This document shows, piece after piece, positions 36,151-45,504 of a DNA stretch of 64,000 nucleotides (positions are counted from its first letter, which is position 1; the number at the start of each line of letters is the position of its first letter). Source of the stretch: Spirulina sp. CCY15215 (GTDB taxonomy: Bacteria; Cyanobacteriota; Cyanobacteriia; Cyanobacteriales; Spirulinaceae); the NCBI RefSeq assembly GCF_016888125.1, contig NZ_JACSWA010000469.1:24113-88112 (forward strand). Reading direction: 5' to 3'. The translations under genes and the position numbers were made by a program. The notes under the pieces are model-generated. The model did not search any database, was not told the origin of the DNA, and worked only from the letters and a program-made list of their open reading frames with translations.

Positions 36151-37068
36151 TCAAAGAATTTCTTGCAGAGCAGATTTAACTGTAGGATACTGATAATTAA
36201 AACCTAATGCTTCGACTGCTTTCGGTTGCACATTTTGACCTTCTAAAACAACGATCGCGCCATCTCCTAAAATAGCTTCGATCGCAAAACTGGGGACGGG
36301 AAGCCAAGAAGGACGATGCAGGACTTCTCCTAAGACGTGACAAAACTCCTCCATACGCACGGGATTTGGTGCTGTAGCATTATAAACTCCTGCTATTTCA
36401 GGATGGGCGATCGCCTCTAAAATTAAATTTACTATATCTTCTTGATGAATCCAAGAAAACCATTGTTTCCCACTACCAATAGACCCCCCCATAAAGAGTT
36501 TAAAAGGGGTAATCATTTTGGCGATCGCGCCACCATTCCCTAAAACAATACCCAATCTCAAGATAACCAAACGAACATTATTTTCCTTTACTTTTTCAGC
36601 TTCAGCTTCCCATTTTTGGCAAACTTCCGCGAGAAAATCATCACCCGAGGGGCTATTTTCAGCAAAGATTTGCGTTTCGCTGGTGCCATAATAACCAATA
36701 GCAGAAGCATTAATTAACACTTGAGGTTTAGGATCGGCTTTGGCGATCGCTTCCACTATTTTTTGCGTCCCAATTTGGCGACTCAAGACAATTTCTTGTT
36801 TGCGATCGCTAGTCCAACGTCCTTCCGCAAGCGGTTCTCCTGCTAAATTTACCACCGCATCACAGCCTGCAATTTTCTCTTGCCAATCTCCCGATTTTTT
36901 GGGCGTATAAGAGACAATTTCTAAAGTTGGGAAAGCAGAATTGGGAAACATTTTCTGGGTGCGTTCTTTATTGCGGGTAAATATTAGAATAGTTTCCTTT
37001 TTCTCGTTCAGTTTTGCCACCAAACGACTCCCAACAAATCCAGTTCCACCCGTAATTGCAATTTTCAT
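36151..37068 (-). CDS. TIGR01777-family NAD-dependent epimerase/oxidoreductase
   Basis: 305 residues of the extended SDR fold. The cofactor-binding GGTGFVGSRLVAKL is at the N-terminus, and the catalytic region SAIGYYGTSE contains the Tyr motif of this group. A DUF1731-like C-terminus follows (FAIEAILGDGAIVVLEGQNV, ALGFNYQYPTVKSALQ). The family includes bacterial YfcH and the plant/algal homologue of cell-division protein SulA; the substrate is unknown. It is followed on the same strand by psb28 upstream at 37109 with a 40-base gap. Confidence 0.88.
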   Translation of the reverse strand: MKIAITGGTGFVGSRLVAKLNEKKETILIFTRNKERTQKMFPNSAFPTLEIVSYTPKKSGDWQEKIAGCDAVVNLAGEPLAEGRWTSDRKQEIVLSRQIGTQKIVEAIAKADPKPQVLINASAIGYYGTSETQIFAENSPSGDDFLAEVCQKWEAEAEKVKENNVRLVILRLGIVLGNGGAIAKMITPFKLFMGGSIGSGKQWFSWIHQEDIVNLILEAIAHPEIAGVYNATAPNPVRMEEFCHVLGEVLHRPSWLPVPSFAIEAILGDGAIVVLEGQNVQPKAVEALGFNYQYPTVKSALQEIL

Positions 37069-37108
37069 AGTTAGTTATGAGTAATGGGTACAATTCATTA
37101 TTTATTAT

Positions 37109-37486
37109 TCATCGTTCATCTTTCCCTTCATACTCCATTTCGTTTGCTTCAGCATAACGATTGAGAAAGCGCATTAATCTTTCCCAATGATCTTCGCGAT
37201 CGATGTCTATCTGGCATTCTACGCCCATAAGTTCGTCGCTTTCATCTCCCCCGTAACGAATTTTGATTGAACTGGGAGTCACGTTAATTTCTCCTTCAGA
37301 ATCAACTAATCTTAATGTTCCTGTGGCCTGTTTGGTGTAACTATTGATGATATCTAAGGCATTTAATTGCCGAAAAAACATTAAAACATTGCGAATTCCC
37401 GTTTCTTTGCCTTGTCTTAACCTAATATTGGTTAATTCCTCAGAAACTCCTTTAAAAAATTCTATGGATGGTTGTATTTCAGACAT
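37109..37486 (-). CDS. psb28: Photosystem II assembly factor Psb28
   Basis: 125 residues, full length. Recognisable motifs: IEFFKGVSEE near the start, RLRQGKETGIRNVLMFF, and LRLVDSEGEINVTPSSIKIR. Psb28 binds the cytosolic side of CP47-containing photosystem II assembly intermediates and protects them during biogenesis. It lies between petM and the epimerase on the minus strand, with petM 87 bases upstream. Confidence 0.95.
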   Translation of the reverse strand: MSEIQPSIEFFKGVSEELTNIRLRQGKETGIRNVLMFFRQLNALDIINSYTKQATGTLRLVDSEGEINVTPSSIKIRYGGDESDELMGVECQIDIDREDHWERLMRFLNRYAEANEMEYEGKDER

Positions 37487-37573
37487 AGTTCATCCTGGGT
37501 AACAAAGATGGAGAAAGGAAACGAATCAGAGAAAAACCGTTTCCCGTCCCCAATTTTTACTAATAGTCTAAGT

Positions 37574-37681
37574 CTATTCTCCGCCTTGGAGTTTCAGAAT
37601 AAAAAATCCCAAACCCAAACCGACGAGAATGAGAGAAAATGACAGTAAACCCGCATTGATCATCAGATCGTTAGCACTCAT
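37574..37681 (-). CDS. petM: Cytochrome b6f complex subunit PetM
   Basis: 35 codons from ATG 37681 to TAG 37574. The peptide begins MSANDLMINAGLLSFS, forms a single transmembrane helix (residues ~10-28, LSFSLILVGLGLGFFI) and ends LKLQGGE. The size, the helix and the (L/I)K(L/I)QG.E end match PetM (subunit VII), a small peripheral helix of the cytochrome b6f dimer. It is too short for usual gene callers but the match to the family end motif is clear. Confidence 0.88.
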   Translation of the reverse strand: MSANDLMINAGLLSFSLILVGLGLGFFILKLQGGE

Positions 37682-37762
37682 TCGTGATTCTCCTTAAGCG
37701 ATCGCAATTTTTTTGACTAACAAGCATTGTAAAACACTGAAGTCTCAAAGAAAAATAAAACC

Positions 37763-38791
37763 GTGAAACCCAAACCCTATCTCGCAATTCCTATAGGAGA
37801 CCCTGCCGGAATCGGAACGGAGGTGCTACTTAAAGCCTTGGCAGACCCGACAATTCACGAAAAATGCCAAATTTGTCTTTTTGGCACAAAAACGCTGCTA
37901 AAGTCTGCCTATCAACATTTACGGGCAAAGGAGATTGAGGATTTAGCCGATCCGGAACAATTTTCTCTCGTGGAGGTGCCTGGCGATCGCGCTGCTATAA
38001 AATGGGGTAAAGGAAATGCTGCTAGTGGGGAGGCCAGTTTTGCTTATTTGCAAGCTGCGATCGATCGCACCCTTGGGGGGGAATTCCAAGGCATTGTCAC
38101 GGCTCCCATTGCCAAATCCCTCTGGAAGGCGGCAGGATATGATTATCCTGGGCAAACTGAAGTCCTGGCGGAGAAAGCGGGGTGCGATCGCTATGGGATG
38201 CTATTTGTAGCGCGATCGCCTCATAGCGATTATGCGTTAATTGTACTTTTGGCCACAACTCACATTCCTTTACATCAAGTTCCCGCAGCACTGACCCCAG
38301 AGTTATTAGCATGGAAGTTAGACCTGTTAATTCATTGTCTCAAAACCGATTTTGGGATTGAGAATCCCTGTATTGCCGTCTCTGGCTTAAATCCTCACAG
38401 TGGCGAAGGGGGACAATTGGGAACAGAAGAGCAAGATTGGCTCATTCCTTGGCTGGAAAAAGAACGACGCGATCGCCCCAATATGCGACTCCTGGGACCG
38501 GTTCCCCCGGATACTCTTTGGGTGCAACCAGGGCGATCGTGGTATGTTGGCGCAACCAACCCCGTCAATGCTTATTTGGCGCTGTACCACGATCAAGGAC
38601 TGATTCCGGTTAAATTAATGGCCTTCGATCGCGCTATTAATACCACCATTGGTTTACCCTTTATTCGCACTTCTCCCGATCACGGGACTGCTTTTGATAT
38701 TGCGGGACAAGGAATTGCTGATGCTACCAGTATGAAAGCGGCGATCGTATTGGCTGCGGAATTGGCGATGCGAAGAATGGCGATCGGGTAA
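37763..38791 (+). CDS. pdxA: 4-hydroxythreonine-4-phosphate dehydrogenase
   Basis: 342 residues; the start is GTG 37763 ([18 protein letters not shown]). The enzyme oxidises 4-phosphohydroxy-L-threonine in pyridoxal 5'-phosphate biosynthesis. Motifs: [21 protein letters not shown] (substrate Lys), the His/Asp metal ligands around [16 protein letters not shown] and [12 protein letters not shown], and [13 protein letters not shown] near the end. Full length. A duplicated HIP1 density is seen but no defects. Confidence 0.96.
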   Translation: MKPKPYLAIPIGDPAGIGTEVLLKALADPTIHEKCQICLFGTKTLLKSAYQHLRAKEIEDLADPEQFSLVEVPGDRAAIKWGKGNAASGEASFAYLQAAIDRTLGGEFQGIVTAPIAKSLWKAAGYDYPGQTEVLAEKAGCDRYGMLFVARSPHSDYALIVLLATTHIPLHQVPAALTPELLAWKLDLLIHCLKTDFGIENPCIAVSGLNPHSGEGGQLGTEEQDWLIPWLEKERRDRPNMRLLGPVPPDTLWVQPGRSWYVGATNPVNAYLALYHDQGLIPVKLMAFDRAINTTIGLPFIRTSPDHGTAFDIAGQGIADATSMKAAIVLAAELAMRRMAIG

Positions 38792-38855
38792 AATCAGATC
38801 GACCCCATGACACAAACAATAATTAATAATTATCCTTAAATTATCAATTAATTTC

Positions 38856-39947
38856 ATGAACTATTCTATTCCTCCATTGCCTTTAAAGATTGATGTTGAG
38901 ACAAGAGTTGTTTTAAAAAAATCAGCAGTTGCTCATAGAGCATTGGCTGAGTTAAAAGGGATTACCGCAACAATTCCCAATGAAAATATTTTAATTAATA
39001 CCCTTTCTTTGCAGGAAGCTAAGGATAGTTCCGCTATTGAGAATATTATTACAACCCATGATGAGATTTATAGGAGTGATGTCCTAAATCAACAGTTTGC
39101 ATCTATTGCAGCAAAGGAAATTTATTCTTATTCTACTGCTCTTAAACATGGTTTTGAAGAAGTCAAAAAAACAGGGTTATTAACCAATAATACTATTCTA
39201 AAAATTCAGTCAATTATTGAAGAAAATAATGCGGGTTTTAGAAAGTTGCCAGGGACTTCTCTAAAAAATGATGTAACTGGACAAGTTATCTATACTCCAC
39301 CTCAGTCTAGCCAGGAAGTGATTGATTTGATGAACAATTTAGAGAGATTTATTAATGACGATTCCTTATCAGATTTTGACCCACTGACAAAAATGGCAAT
39401 TATTCATCATCAATTTGAAAGTATTCATCCTTTTTATGATGGGAATGGTCGAACAGGTAGGATTATTAATATTCTCTATTTGGTGAAGCAGGATTTACTC
39501 AAAATTCCGGTTTTATATCTGAGTCGTTTTATTAATCAAAAAAAGGTGGATTATTATTCTTTGTTACAAAGTGTTAGAACGGATAATGTTTGGGAGGATT
39601 GGATTTTATTTGTGTTGGAAGGTGTGGAAAAAACTTCTCTAGAAACGATTGAGTTGATTAAAAATATAAAGGTTCTGATGCAGAAAAGTAAGCACAGGAT
39701 GAGGAAGGAGTTGCCGAATATTTATAGTCAGGATATTTTAAATAATCTGTTTCGTCATCCCTATACTAAAATTGAGTTTGTGGTGAATGAGTTGGGTATT
39801 CATCGCAATACAGCAAGTAAGTATTTGGAGGAATTAGTCGGGATAGGCTTATTGTCAAAGTATAAGTTAGGAAAGGAAAACTTTTATTTGAATAATGCCT
39901 TATTTGAGCTTTTGAGGAATGTAGGACAGATAGAGGAGAGTGATTAA
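38856..39947 (+). CDS. Fic-domain AMPylating (or related) protein
   Basis: 363 residues. An N-terminal Fic_N region contains AKDSSAIENIITTHDEI, whose SxxxEN pattern is the class II autoinhibitory helix. The catalytic loop HPFYDGNGRTGR is intact, with the His and Arg required for NMP transfer. The C-terminal ~90 residues form a winged-helix-like domain (FVVNELGIHRNTASKYLEEL). Such proteins transfer AMP to a target and are often part of phage defence or toxin control; the target is unknown. The gene is AT-rich, lacks HIP1 sites and is followed by a large inverted repeat, pointing to horizontal acquisition. Confidence 0.88.
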   Translation: MNYSIPPLPLKIDVETRVVLKKSAVAHRALAELKGITATIPNENILINTLSLQEAKDSSAIENIITTHDEIYRSDVLNQQFASIAAKEIYSYSTALKHGFEEVKKTGLLTNNTILKIQSIIEENNAGFRKLPGTSLKNDVTGQVIYTPPQSSQEVIDLMNNLERFINDDSLSDFDPLTKMAIIHHQFESIHPFYDGNGRTGRIINILYLVKQDLLKIPVLYLSRFINQKKVDYYSLLQSVRTDNVWEDWILFVLEGVEKTSLETIELIKNIKVLMQKSKHRMRKELPNIYSQDILNNLFRHPYTKIEFVVNELGIHRNTASKYLEELVGIGLLSKYKLGKENFYLNNALFELLRNVGQIEESD

Positions 39948-39963
39948 TAATACAATTGTATTA

Positions 39964-40046
39964 ATTGTCATGCACAAGTTTTTAGGGTTTTGTGTGCATG
40001 AAACAGGAATCATGCACAAAAAATGGCTTTTTCTGTGCATGACAAT
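39964..40046. repeat. Nested inverted repeat downstream of the Fic gene
   Basis: ATTGTCATGCACA at 39964-39976 is the exact inverse of TGTGCATGACAAT at 40034-40046. Inside, TGTGCATGA (39993-40001) and TCATGCACA (40010-40018) form a second inverted pair. The whole segment could fold as a long hairpin or cruciform. It starts 17 bases after the Fic stop codon. Function unknown; it may be an element end or a strong structured 3' end. Confidence 0.75.
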
Positions 40047-40158
40047 CAATAAACTTTATTTTTGGTAAGAGAAGATGCTGGGAAGTTACCACAGATTCTG
40101 AAACTTTACCAGGCAATTCAATGAGTTTTGTAATAAGTAACATTGCCAATTTATAATC

Positions 40159-40190
40159 TAAAAAAGAGCATACCGAAGTACGCTCTTTTC
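40159..40190 (-). terminator. petA: Intrinsic terminator of the petCA operon
   Basis: On the minus strand AAAAGAGCGTAC, loop TTCG, GTATGCTCTTTT, then TTAG. This is a UUCG-tetraloop hairpin with a T-rich 3' end, placed about 30 bases after the petA stop. It is bidirectional in form (A-rich on the other side). Confidence 0.85.
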
Positions 40191-40218
40191 CTTCTATTTT
40201 TTCAGTTGGAAATCAAGT

Positions 40219-41208
40219 TTAGAACTCGATTTCTGCTGCTTGTACTCGTTCAACTTGCTTCTTCTTCAAAACGAGGAAAGTTTGAGAAAGTGCAATACCC
40301 AAAAAGAAGATTAACAGCCAACCGATGCGGGCAGAATCTTGGAGGACAATTTCGCCATCTTCCTGACCGAAACCCCCTACATTAGGATTCAAAGTTAAGG
40401 CTTCTCCTGCCGCAACTTCTTGACCTTCAGAAACAATAAACTCAGGTCCAGGGGGAATGGTTTCCACAACAGATTCACCGTCAGCAGTTGCGATGGTAAC
40501 GCTGTAATTAAAACCGTCTGGTTGAGCAATTTCTGTAATTGTTCCCGCTACAGAAGCCGTAAATTCATTATTATTGGTTTTTTGTCCCGTGGGATAAACT
40601 TGTCCGCGACCGCGATTTGCTCCTAAGTGAATGGGGAACTTACCAAAGTGAATATTTTTATCGGTTTTGGGGTCAGGAGAAAGAATCGGGAAAGTGATTT
40701 CCTGATATTGATCGCCAGGTAAGGGTCCGATGATATAAACGTTGTCTTGGTCTTCTCTGTAAGGTTGGAAATAAAGGCCGCTGACCTTTTCTTTTAACTC
40801 CTCAGAAAGGCGATCGGGGGGCGCAATGGTAAAGCCTTCCGGTAACATTAAGACGGCACCAACATTTAAACCGCCTTTCGATCCATCTCCTTGAATTTGT
40901 TGAGAGTTCAAATCGTAAGGAATTTTGACAACTGCCTCAAATACTGTATCTGGTAAAACCGATTGAGGGAGTTCGATTTCTGCGGGTTTTTCCCCTAAAT
41001 GGCAGTTGGCACAGGCAAGACGACCTGTTGCTTCTCGAGGGGTTTCTGGGGCGGTTTCCTGCGCCCAAAATGGATAAGCCGCAGCCGTTTGGGGCGCGAT
41101 CGCATCACTGGTAAAAAAGATTGCAAGGGTAGCCAAGAGCAAGACCGCTATTTTTAGGGTGACTTGCTTGCTCGTTTGCCACAGAATTCGTAAAGGGGGT
41201 GTTCTCAT
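40219..41208 (-). CDS. petA: Apocytochrome f
   Basis: 329 residues from ATG 41208 ([13 protein letters not shown]); the frame is open up to 41268 but the extra 20 residues are not usual. A signal peptide ends before YPFWAQE, whose Tyr amino group becomes the axial haem ligand. The haem site is CANCH. A single C-terminal membrane helix ([20 protein letters not shown]) precedes the [15 protein letters not shown] stromal tail. It is the c-type cytochrome of the b6f complex, accepting electrons from the Rieske protein in the thylakoid lumen and reducing plastocyanin or cytochrome c6. It follows petC by 25-85 bases in the usual petCA operon. Confidence 0.98.
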   Translation of the reverse strand: MRTPPLRILWQTSKQVTLKIAVLLLATLAIFFTSDAIAPQTAAAYPFWAQETAPETPREATGRLACANCHLGEKPAEIELPQSVLPDTVFEAVVKIPYDLNSQQIQGDGSKGGLNVGAVLMLPEGFTIAPPDRLSEELKEKVSGLYFQPYREDQDNVYIIGPLPGDQYQEITFPILSPDPKTDKNIHFGKFPIHLGANRGRGQVYPTGQKTNNNEFTASVAGTITEIAQPDGFNYSVTIATADGESVVETIPPGPEFIVSEGQEVAAGEALTLNPNVGGFGQEDGEIVLQDSARIGWLLIFFLGIALSQTFLVLKKKQVERVQAAEIEF

Positions 41209-41293
41209 CTCGATCGCTAAAAACTTTAAAATCTGCTCGAATGAATATTGATCGATCCTCAAGGACATTAAATAATTACATTAAGTAATTATA

Positions 41294-41839
41294 TTAAGTC
41301 CACCAAGGATCGGTGTTGGTGCGGAAATCGGTTTCCGTCCAAGGGGTAAACTCTACTTTGTCATCTGCGGTAACTGTGGCATGAGCCAAAGCTAGAGAAA
41401 GAGGTGCCGGACCGCGAACCACTTTCCCTTCTGCGTTATATTGAGAGCCGTGGCAAGGACATTTGAACTTGTTTTCCGCCACGTTCCAAGGAACGACACA
41501 ACCTAAATGGGTACAAATGGCGTTTAAACCATAATCCTGCAAAGAACTCTCATCTTTGACGATTAAATAGGTGGGATCTCCTTTTAAACCTTGGGATAAA
41601 GCGCGATCGCCGGGGATAGGATGGGCAGCGAGAAATTCACTTACCAGCACATCATTACCTAACGCATCTTTAGCCGTAACCCCACCACCAGGACTACCAC
41701 TGGAAGGAGGAATAAAATATTTAACAATGGGATAAAGCGCACCAAGGGCTGTTCCCGTAATCGTACCAAAAGTCAGCAAGTTCATAAACTGCCGACGACC
41801 CATATCGGGTACATCTGAGGGGATGGAGGATTGTGCCAT
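41294..41839 (-). CDS. petC: Rieske iron-sulfur protein of the cytochrome b6f complex
   Basis: 181 residues. The N-terminal twin-arginine-like [17 protein letters not shown] and helix anchor the protein in the thylakoid; the uncleaved helix is typical. The 2Fe-2S ligands are in [10 protein letters not shown] and CPCHGSQYN. It carries electrons from plastoquinol to cytochrome f. Full length. First gene of the petCA operon; the leader contains a perfect 24-base palindrome. Confidence 0.98.
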   Translation of the reverse strand: MAQSSIPSDVPDMGRRQFMNLLTFGTITGTALGALYPIVKYFIPPSSGSPGGGVTAKDALGNDVLVSEFLAAHPIPGDRALSQGLKGDPTYLIVKDESSLQDYGLNAICTHLGCVVPWNVAENKFKCPCHGSQYNAEGKVVRGPAPLSLALAHATVTADDKVEFTPWTETDFRTNTDPWWT

Positions 41840-41870
41840 ATCAAAATGCCAGAATTTGGTTTTTGTTAAG

Positions 41871-41894
41871 AATTCTGAAGAATTCTTCAGAATT
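41871..41894. promoter_or_regulatory. petC: Perfect 24-bp palindrome in the petCA leader
   Basis: AATTCTGAAGAA followed by TTCTTCAGAATT, with no central spacer. It lies 32 bases upstream of the petC start codon. A spacerless palindrome of this length is unlikely by chance and fits a dimeric repressor or activator site, or a stable leader hairpin. The rest of 41840-42090 is AT-rich and shows no gene. Confidence 0.65.
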
Positions 41895-42090
41895 GAATTC
41901 AGTCCTGCTATAGCAAGTCTGTTAAGCCTTTTCAGCTATAAAAAGTTGAGGAATGTTAACAGTCTGCTTTAAATTCGTCTACGAAGCAATCCGTCACAAT
42001 TCGTAACAACATTCATTTTACCATTCTTCGAGACAGGACAATCGAAAACCCTCTAACTCGTCAAAAAATCTGTTTAGGCGATCGCCAACC

Positions 42091-43137
42091 CTATTTTGGT
42101 AACATTGCGATCGTGTCATTGATTGTTTGCTCCTCTAAGTCTTGTAAATCGATCGCTTGTCCTGCGGGTTGAAATAAACGATTTAAAGAACGCTGATAAG
42201 CAGGATCGTAGTGTTGTAGTAGTAAATCCTCCACTAATCTGCGCCATTGTTGGCGATCGCACCACTCAAACCACTGTTGTAGTTTTTCTTTCCCGTAGCG
42301 AGGTTTAAGACGTTGTAATTTCTCCTTGAGGATGTCGGGATGTTCGATAAAATGGGGATATTGTTGCAATAACCCCGTCACTCGTTCCTCGAGAGGTAAG
42401 CGAATCTCAATACAAGGAGACTGTTTCATTTTCTCCCATAATCCTTGGGGAAGATAGATTCTGCCAATTTTATGACTTTCTGACTCGATCCAAATTGTTT
42501 TTTGGCGATCGCACTGTTGCAATTGTTGCAGTAATAAACTTTCAAAATACTTTTGAGAAGGTTGAGATGCAAGTTTATTTTCCCATGCTTGACCCAATAA
42601 AGAACCGCGATGCTGTGCTAGTTTTTCTAAATCTAAAACTTGCATTCCTTGCTGTAACATTCGTTGCAAAATCTGTGTTTTTCCCGTTCCTGTCAAGCCA
42701 CACAAAACGTTATAATTAAACTGTTGTAGCAAAGTTTCTAATTGTTTGCAGACATAGTTTCTATAGGTTTGATAACCTCCGTCGAGGACTGTCACTTGCC
42801 AGCCAATTTGTCTTAAAACTAATGCTAAACTATGGGAACGCTGTCCTCCTCGCCAACAGTAAATTAATGGACAATAATCTTCTTTTTTATCGGCAAAATG
42901 GGAGGATAAATGATGAGCAATATTTTGAGCGATTAAACTTGCACCTATTTTCCTTGCTTCAAAAGGAGAAATTTGCTTGTAAATCGTGCCAATTTGAGCG
43001 CGTTCTTTATTATTCAGAACCGGAAGATTAATTGCATTTGGAATGCGATCTTCAGCATATTCTCCCTCAGAACGAACGTCAATAATTTCGCTGTAAGTTT
43101 CTAGCCAAGGTTCTTTTCTTAAAAGTGGCGATCGCAT
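42091..43137 (-). CDS. mnmH: tRNA 2-selenouridine synthase (rhodanese plus P-loop)
   Basis: 348 residues from ATG 43137, which has AAGGAAT 11 bases upstream; a TTG at 43188 is the longer alternative. N-terminal rhodanese domain (about 15-130; EIIDVRSEGEYAEDRIP, catalytic LIYCWRGGQRSHSLA) and a C-terminal P-loop domain (VLCGLTGTGKTQILQRML). The enzyme exchanges sulfur for selenium, via geranylated 2-thiouridine, at wobble position 34 of tRNAs for Lys, Glu and Gln. No selD gene is in the window. The reading frame is intact. Confidence 0.92.
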   Translation of the reverse strand: MRSPLLRKEPWLETYSEIIDVRSEGEYAEDRIPNAINLPVLNNKERAQIGTIYKQISPFEARKIGASLIAQNIAHHLSSHFADKKEDYCPLIYCWRGGQRSHSLALVLRQIGWQVTVLDGGYQTYRNYVCKQLETLLQQFNYNVLCGLTGTGKTQILQRMLQQGMQVLDLEKLAQHRGSLLGQAWENKLASQPSQKYFESLLLQQLQQCDRQKTIWIESESHKIGRIYLPQGLWEKMKQSPCIEIRLPLEERVTGLLQQYPHFIEHPDILKEKLQRLKPRYGKEKLQQWFEWCDRQQWRRLVEDLLLQHYDPAYQRSLNRLFQPAGQAIDLQDLEEQTINDTIAMLPK

Positions 43138-43340
43138 TGATGATCTATTCCTTTCTTGATTTTTTTGAGAGTAGGTATTCCTTGCCAAATTTGAGATTAT
43201 TTTTATTTATTATAAGATTATTGTGTTATCAAGGTAAACAAAAGTACATAAAAAAAAGCACCTCCCTAGTCATAGCAACATTTAAAATTGCATGATATAG
43301 AAGGTACTAACGATTATAACTTGGTTTAGAATAAAGCTAA

Positions 43341-43523
43341 TTAGTCAATTATTTTCTTGGCTTTATCTTTTAGATTTTCTGTCTCATGTTCAATTTTTGC
43401 TTCTGTCTGTTTCAAATTACCTTCGGCTTTTTGTTCAGGATTCCCTGTCATTTCGCCTACAGCCGCTTGTGCTTTTCCCTCAATATTCTTAGCAGTAGCC
43501 GCGATTTTATCTTTAGTAGACAT
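43341..43523 (-). CDS. CsbD-family stress protein
   Basis: 60 residues: MSTKDKIAATAKNIEGKAQA, VGEMTGNPEQKAEG, and a Lys/Glu-rich amphipathic tail. It matches the short CsbD-like family, general-stress proteins of unknown mechanism in the cytoplasm. It stands alone with its own leader (GAGATATCG...). Bases 43138-43340 downstream and 43524-43756 upstream hold no gene; the upstream side has two near-copies of TATCTCTCTTTAGA (around 43600 and 43637). Confidence 0.88.
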   Translation of the reverse strand: MSTKDKIAATAKNIEGKAQAAVGEMTGNPEQKAEGNLKQTEAKIEHETENLKDKAKKIID

Positions 43524-43756
43524 AGTGTTCGATATCTCCTTTTCTCAATTTATCAGTTTGTTTAACAATGTTAATGTATCAAGAAAATTAAGAGAAAAGC
43601 ATCTCTCTTTAGATGCAAAAGATACAAAATCGTATCTCTCTTTAGAGGTAAAGTGGATGCAACTATTTCTACTGGAAGGAAGAGAATCCTGCAATGGCTT
43701 CTGATTTTATCTAATATATTATAATATAAAATTGTTGTACTCACGATTTTGGAATC

Positions 43757-44995
43757 TTGAACGGCAAATATTTCTTAACGGCTTTGAGTTTAATATTGAG
43801 TGTAGGGGGCGGTTTAACGGCTTGTAGCGGCGATCGCAACGCCCGAGATTGGTTTGCCCCAAATCCCAAGCTACAAGGGAATTCTGCTGCGTTAAACCCC
43901 TCTCCGAGTCCTTCTCCCGATCCCACTCCCCTAGAAATTCCTCAACCTTCACCAAAAGAGGTAAAAGACAATAAACTCCCACCCAATTTTCCCAAGGTAA
44001 TTCCGATTTATACCCGCGCAAAATTACTAGAATCTCAATATCGGGTGGGAGAAATTAAAGGAGAAACGCGCTGGCAAACGGAAGCCGATCGCGATACCGT
44101 TGCAGCATTCTATCGGCAAGAATTTGAGGGCAATAACTGGGAGTTTAATGCTTCTGAATCAAACAACACTTTACTGGTTGCGAGTCAAGATAATCTGAAC
44201 CTAAAACTATCTATTCCTCCTGCATCAGAGTCGGATTCGGGAACTATTTTTTTGCTTGAATATGCAAGCAATTTATCGACGGCAAAAGGACAAGCAACAC
44301 AATCGAAATCTGAGGATAGTCAAAATGAGAAAAAACCAGAAAATTCTTTAGATTTAAAACAAGTCTCACCTCAAGTTCGCGGTTATATTGAAGACTTTGC
44401 CGCGTTAGAACTATTACCAAACAACTTTGACCCCAATAAAACAATTACTCGTCGAGAATATGCCCGATGGTTATTTGAGGTACACAATACATTGTACCGC
44501 GATCGCGCTACTAAACAAATTCGTCCTGTTACGAGTGCCAGTCAACCTGCTTTTACAGATATTAAAGCAGGCGATCGCGATTTTGCCATGATTCAAGGGT
44601 TAGCAGAAGCAGGAATAATTCCCTCGCGTTTGAGTCAAAATACGGAGGCATTATTATTTCAACCCGATGCACCTTTGACGCGAGAAATATTGATTTTATG
44701 GAAAGTTCCCCTCGATCTTCGTAAAGCCTTACCTTCTACTTCCATTGACGCAGTTCAGAAAACCTGGGGCTTTCAAGATAGCGAACAAATTCAACCAAAA
44801 GCCTTAAAAGCTGTATTTGTAGACTTTGAAAATGGAGAAAATGCCAACATATTGCGGGCATTTGGTTATACGACTTTATTTCAACCTAAAAAAGCGGTAA
44901 CGGGTGCAGAAGCGGCGGCGGCTTTATGGTATTTTGGCTATCAAGGAGATGGGATTTCTGCTAAAGAAATATTGGCGTTAGAAAGTAGTGAATAA
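43757..44995 (+). CDS. SLH-domain lipoprotein
   Basis: 412 residues; the start is TTG 43757 (no ATG fits). Lipobox LTAC at about residue 22 follows a hydrophobic core. A Pro/Ser-rich linker (NPSPSPSPDPTPLEIPQPSP) is followed by a domain at about 75-170 resembling a conserved cyanobacterial module, and then SLH-like repeats from about 205 (VRGYIEDFAALELL, TITRREYARWLFEVHNTLYR; DFAMIQGLAEAGIIPS; AVTGAEAAAALWYFGY). SLH modules bind wall-linked polymers, so it would link the membrane and peptidoglycan. No specific role is known. Confidence 0.8.
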   Translation: MNGKYFLTALSLILSVGGGLTACSGDRNARDWFAPNPKLQGNSAALNPSPSPSPDPTPLEIPQPSPKEVKDNKLPPNFPKVIPIYTRAKLLESQYRVGEIKGETRWQTEADRDTVAAFYRQEFEGNNWEFNASESNNTLLVASQDNLNLKLSIPPASESDSGTIFLLEYASNLSTAKGQATQSKSEDSQNEKKPENSLDLKQVSPQVRGYIEDFAALELLPNNFDPNKTITRREYARWLFEVHNTLYRDRATKQIRPVTSASQPAFTDIKAGDRDFAMIQGLAEAGIIPSRLSQNTEALLFQPDAPLTREILILWKVPLDLRKALPSTSIDAVQKTWGFQDSEQIQPKALKAVFVDFENGENANILRAFGYTTLFQPKKAVTGAEAAAALWYFGYQGDGISAKEILALESSE

Positions 44996-45006
44996 AAGAT
45001 TTGACA

Positions 45007-45183
45007 TCAATCAATTAAAATTGCATGGGCGACCAATTGAGTCCCTTCCAATCTCAATCCGGTGGTTTCGAGGGCGTTGAGGAATCCGTCTTCTGCGCCG
45101 CCCTCACTTTTCATCCCGGCGAGGACTAAGCCCGACCAGAGTAAGGGATTGTCGGTGGGGTCGTTGGATGGCAGAACCTTTTA
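45007..45183 (-). pseudogene. CHAT-domain protein C-terminal remnant
   Basis: The minus frame ending at TGA 45007-45009 reads VLPSNDPTDNPLLWSGLVLA, then GMKSEGGAEDGFLNALE and TTGLRLEGTQLV. NPLL.SGL.LAG and G.L.ALE.TGL.L.GT.LV are hallmarks of the last ~60 residues of CHAT (caspase-like) domains in cyanobacterial TPR-CHAT proteins. The catalytic His/Cys part and everything N-terminal are gone, and there is no start codon. A decayed gene, next to HicBA. Confidence 0.7.
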
Positions 45184-45288
45184 AAAATGATCTATATGCG
45201 ATCGCTGTTCTTTGCAGTTTAATCCTGTATTTTATCATCTGATGAACTACAATACAAAAATAAGCCAAAAAGAAGAGAAAAGCGATCG

Positions 45289-45504
45289 ATGGTAAGTCCA
45301 ACCCAAGAATTTTACGTTTTGATTGAACGAGATGAAGATGGCTGCTACATCGGTGAAGTTCCTCAACTACAAGGATGTTATAGCCAAGGTGAAACAATTG
45401 ACGAATTAATGCTTAATATGAAAGAAGCGATCGCGCTGTGTCTGGAAACGGAAGAAAGCGAGCCTCTCATGAAATTTATTGGCGTACAAAAAGTGACCCT
45501 CTAA
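45289..45504 (+). CDS. hicB: HicB-type antitoxin
   Basis: 71 residues: FYVLIERDEDGCYIGEVPQL, QGCYSQGETIDELMLNMKEA. This is the partial RNase-H-like HicB fold; a C-terminal DNA-binding domain is absent, as in the short HicB class. It neutralises the downstream HicA and represses the operon. Its stop (TAA) overlaps the hicA start by one base (TAATG). The promoter region carries a TGTATT...AATACA inverted pair (about 45225-45256), a possible operator. Confidence 0.88.
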   Translation: MVSPTQEFYVLIERDEDGCYIGEVPQLQGCYSQGETIDELMLNMKEAIALCLETEESEPLMKFIGVQKVTL

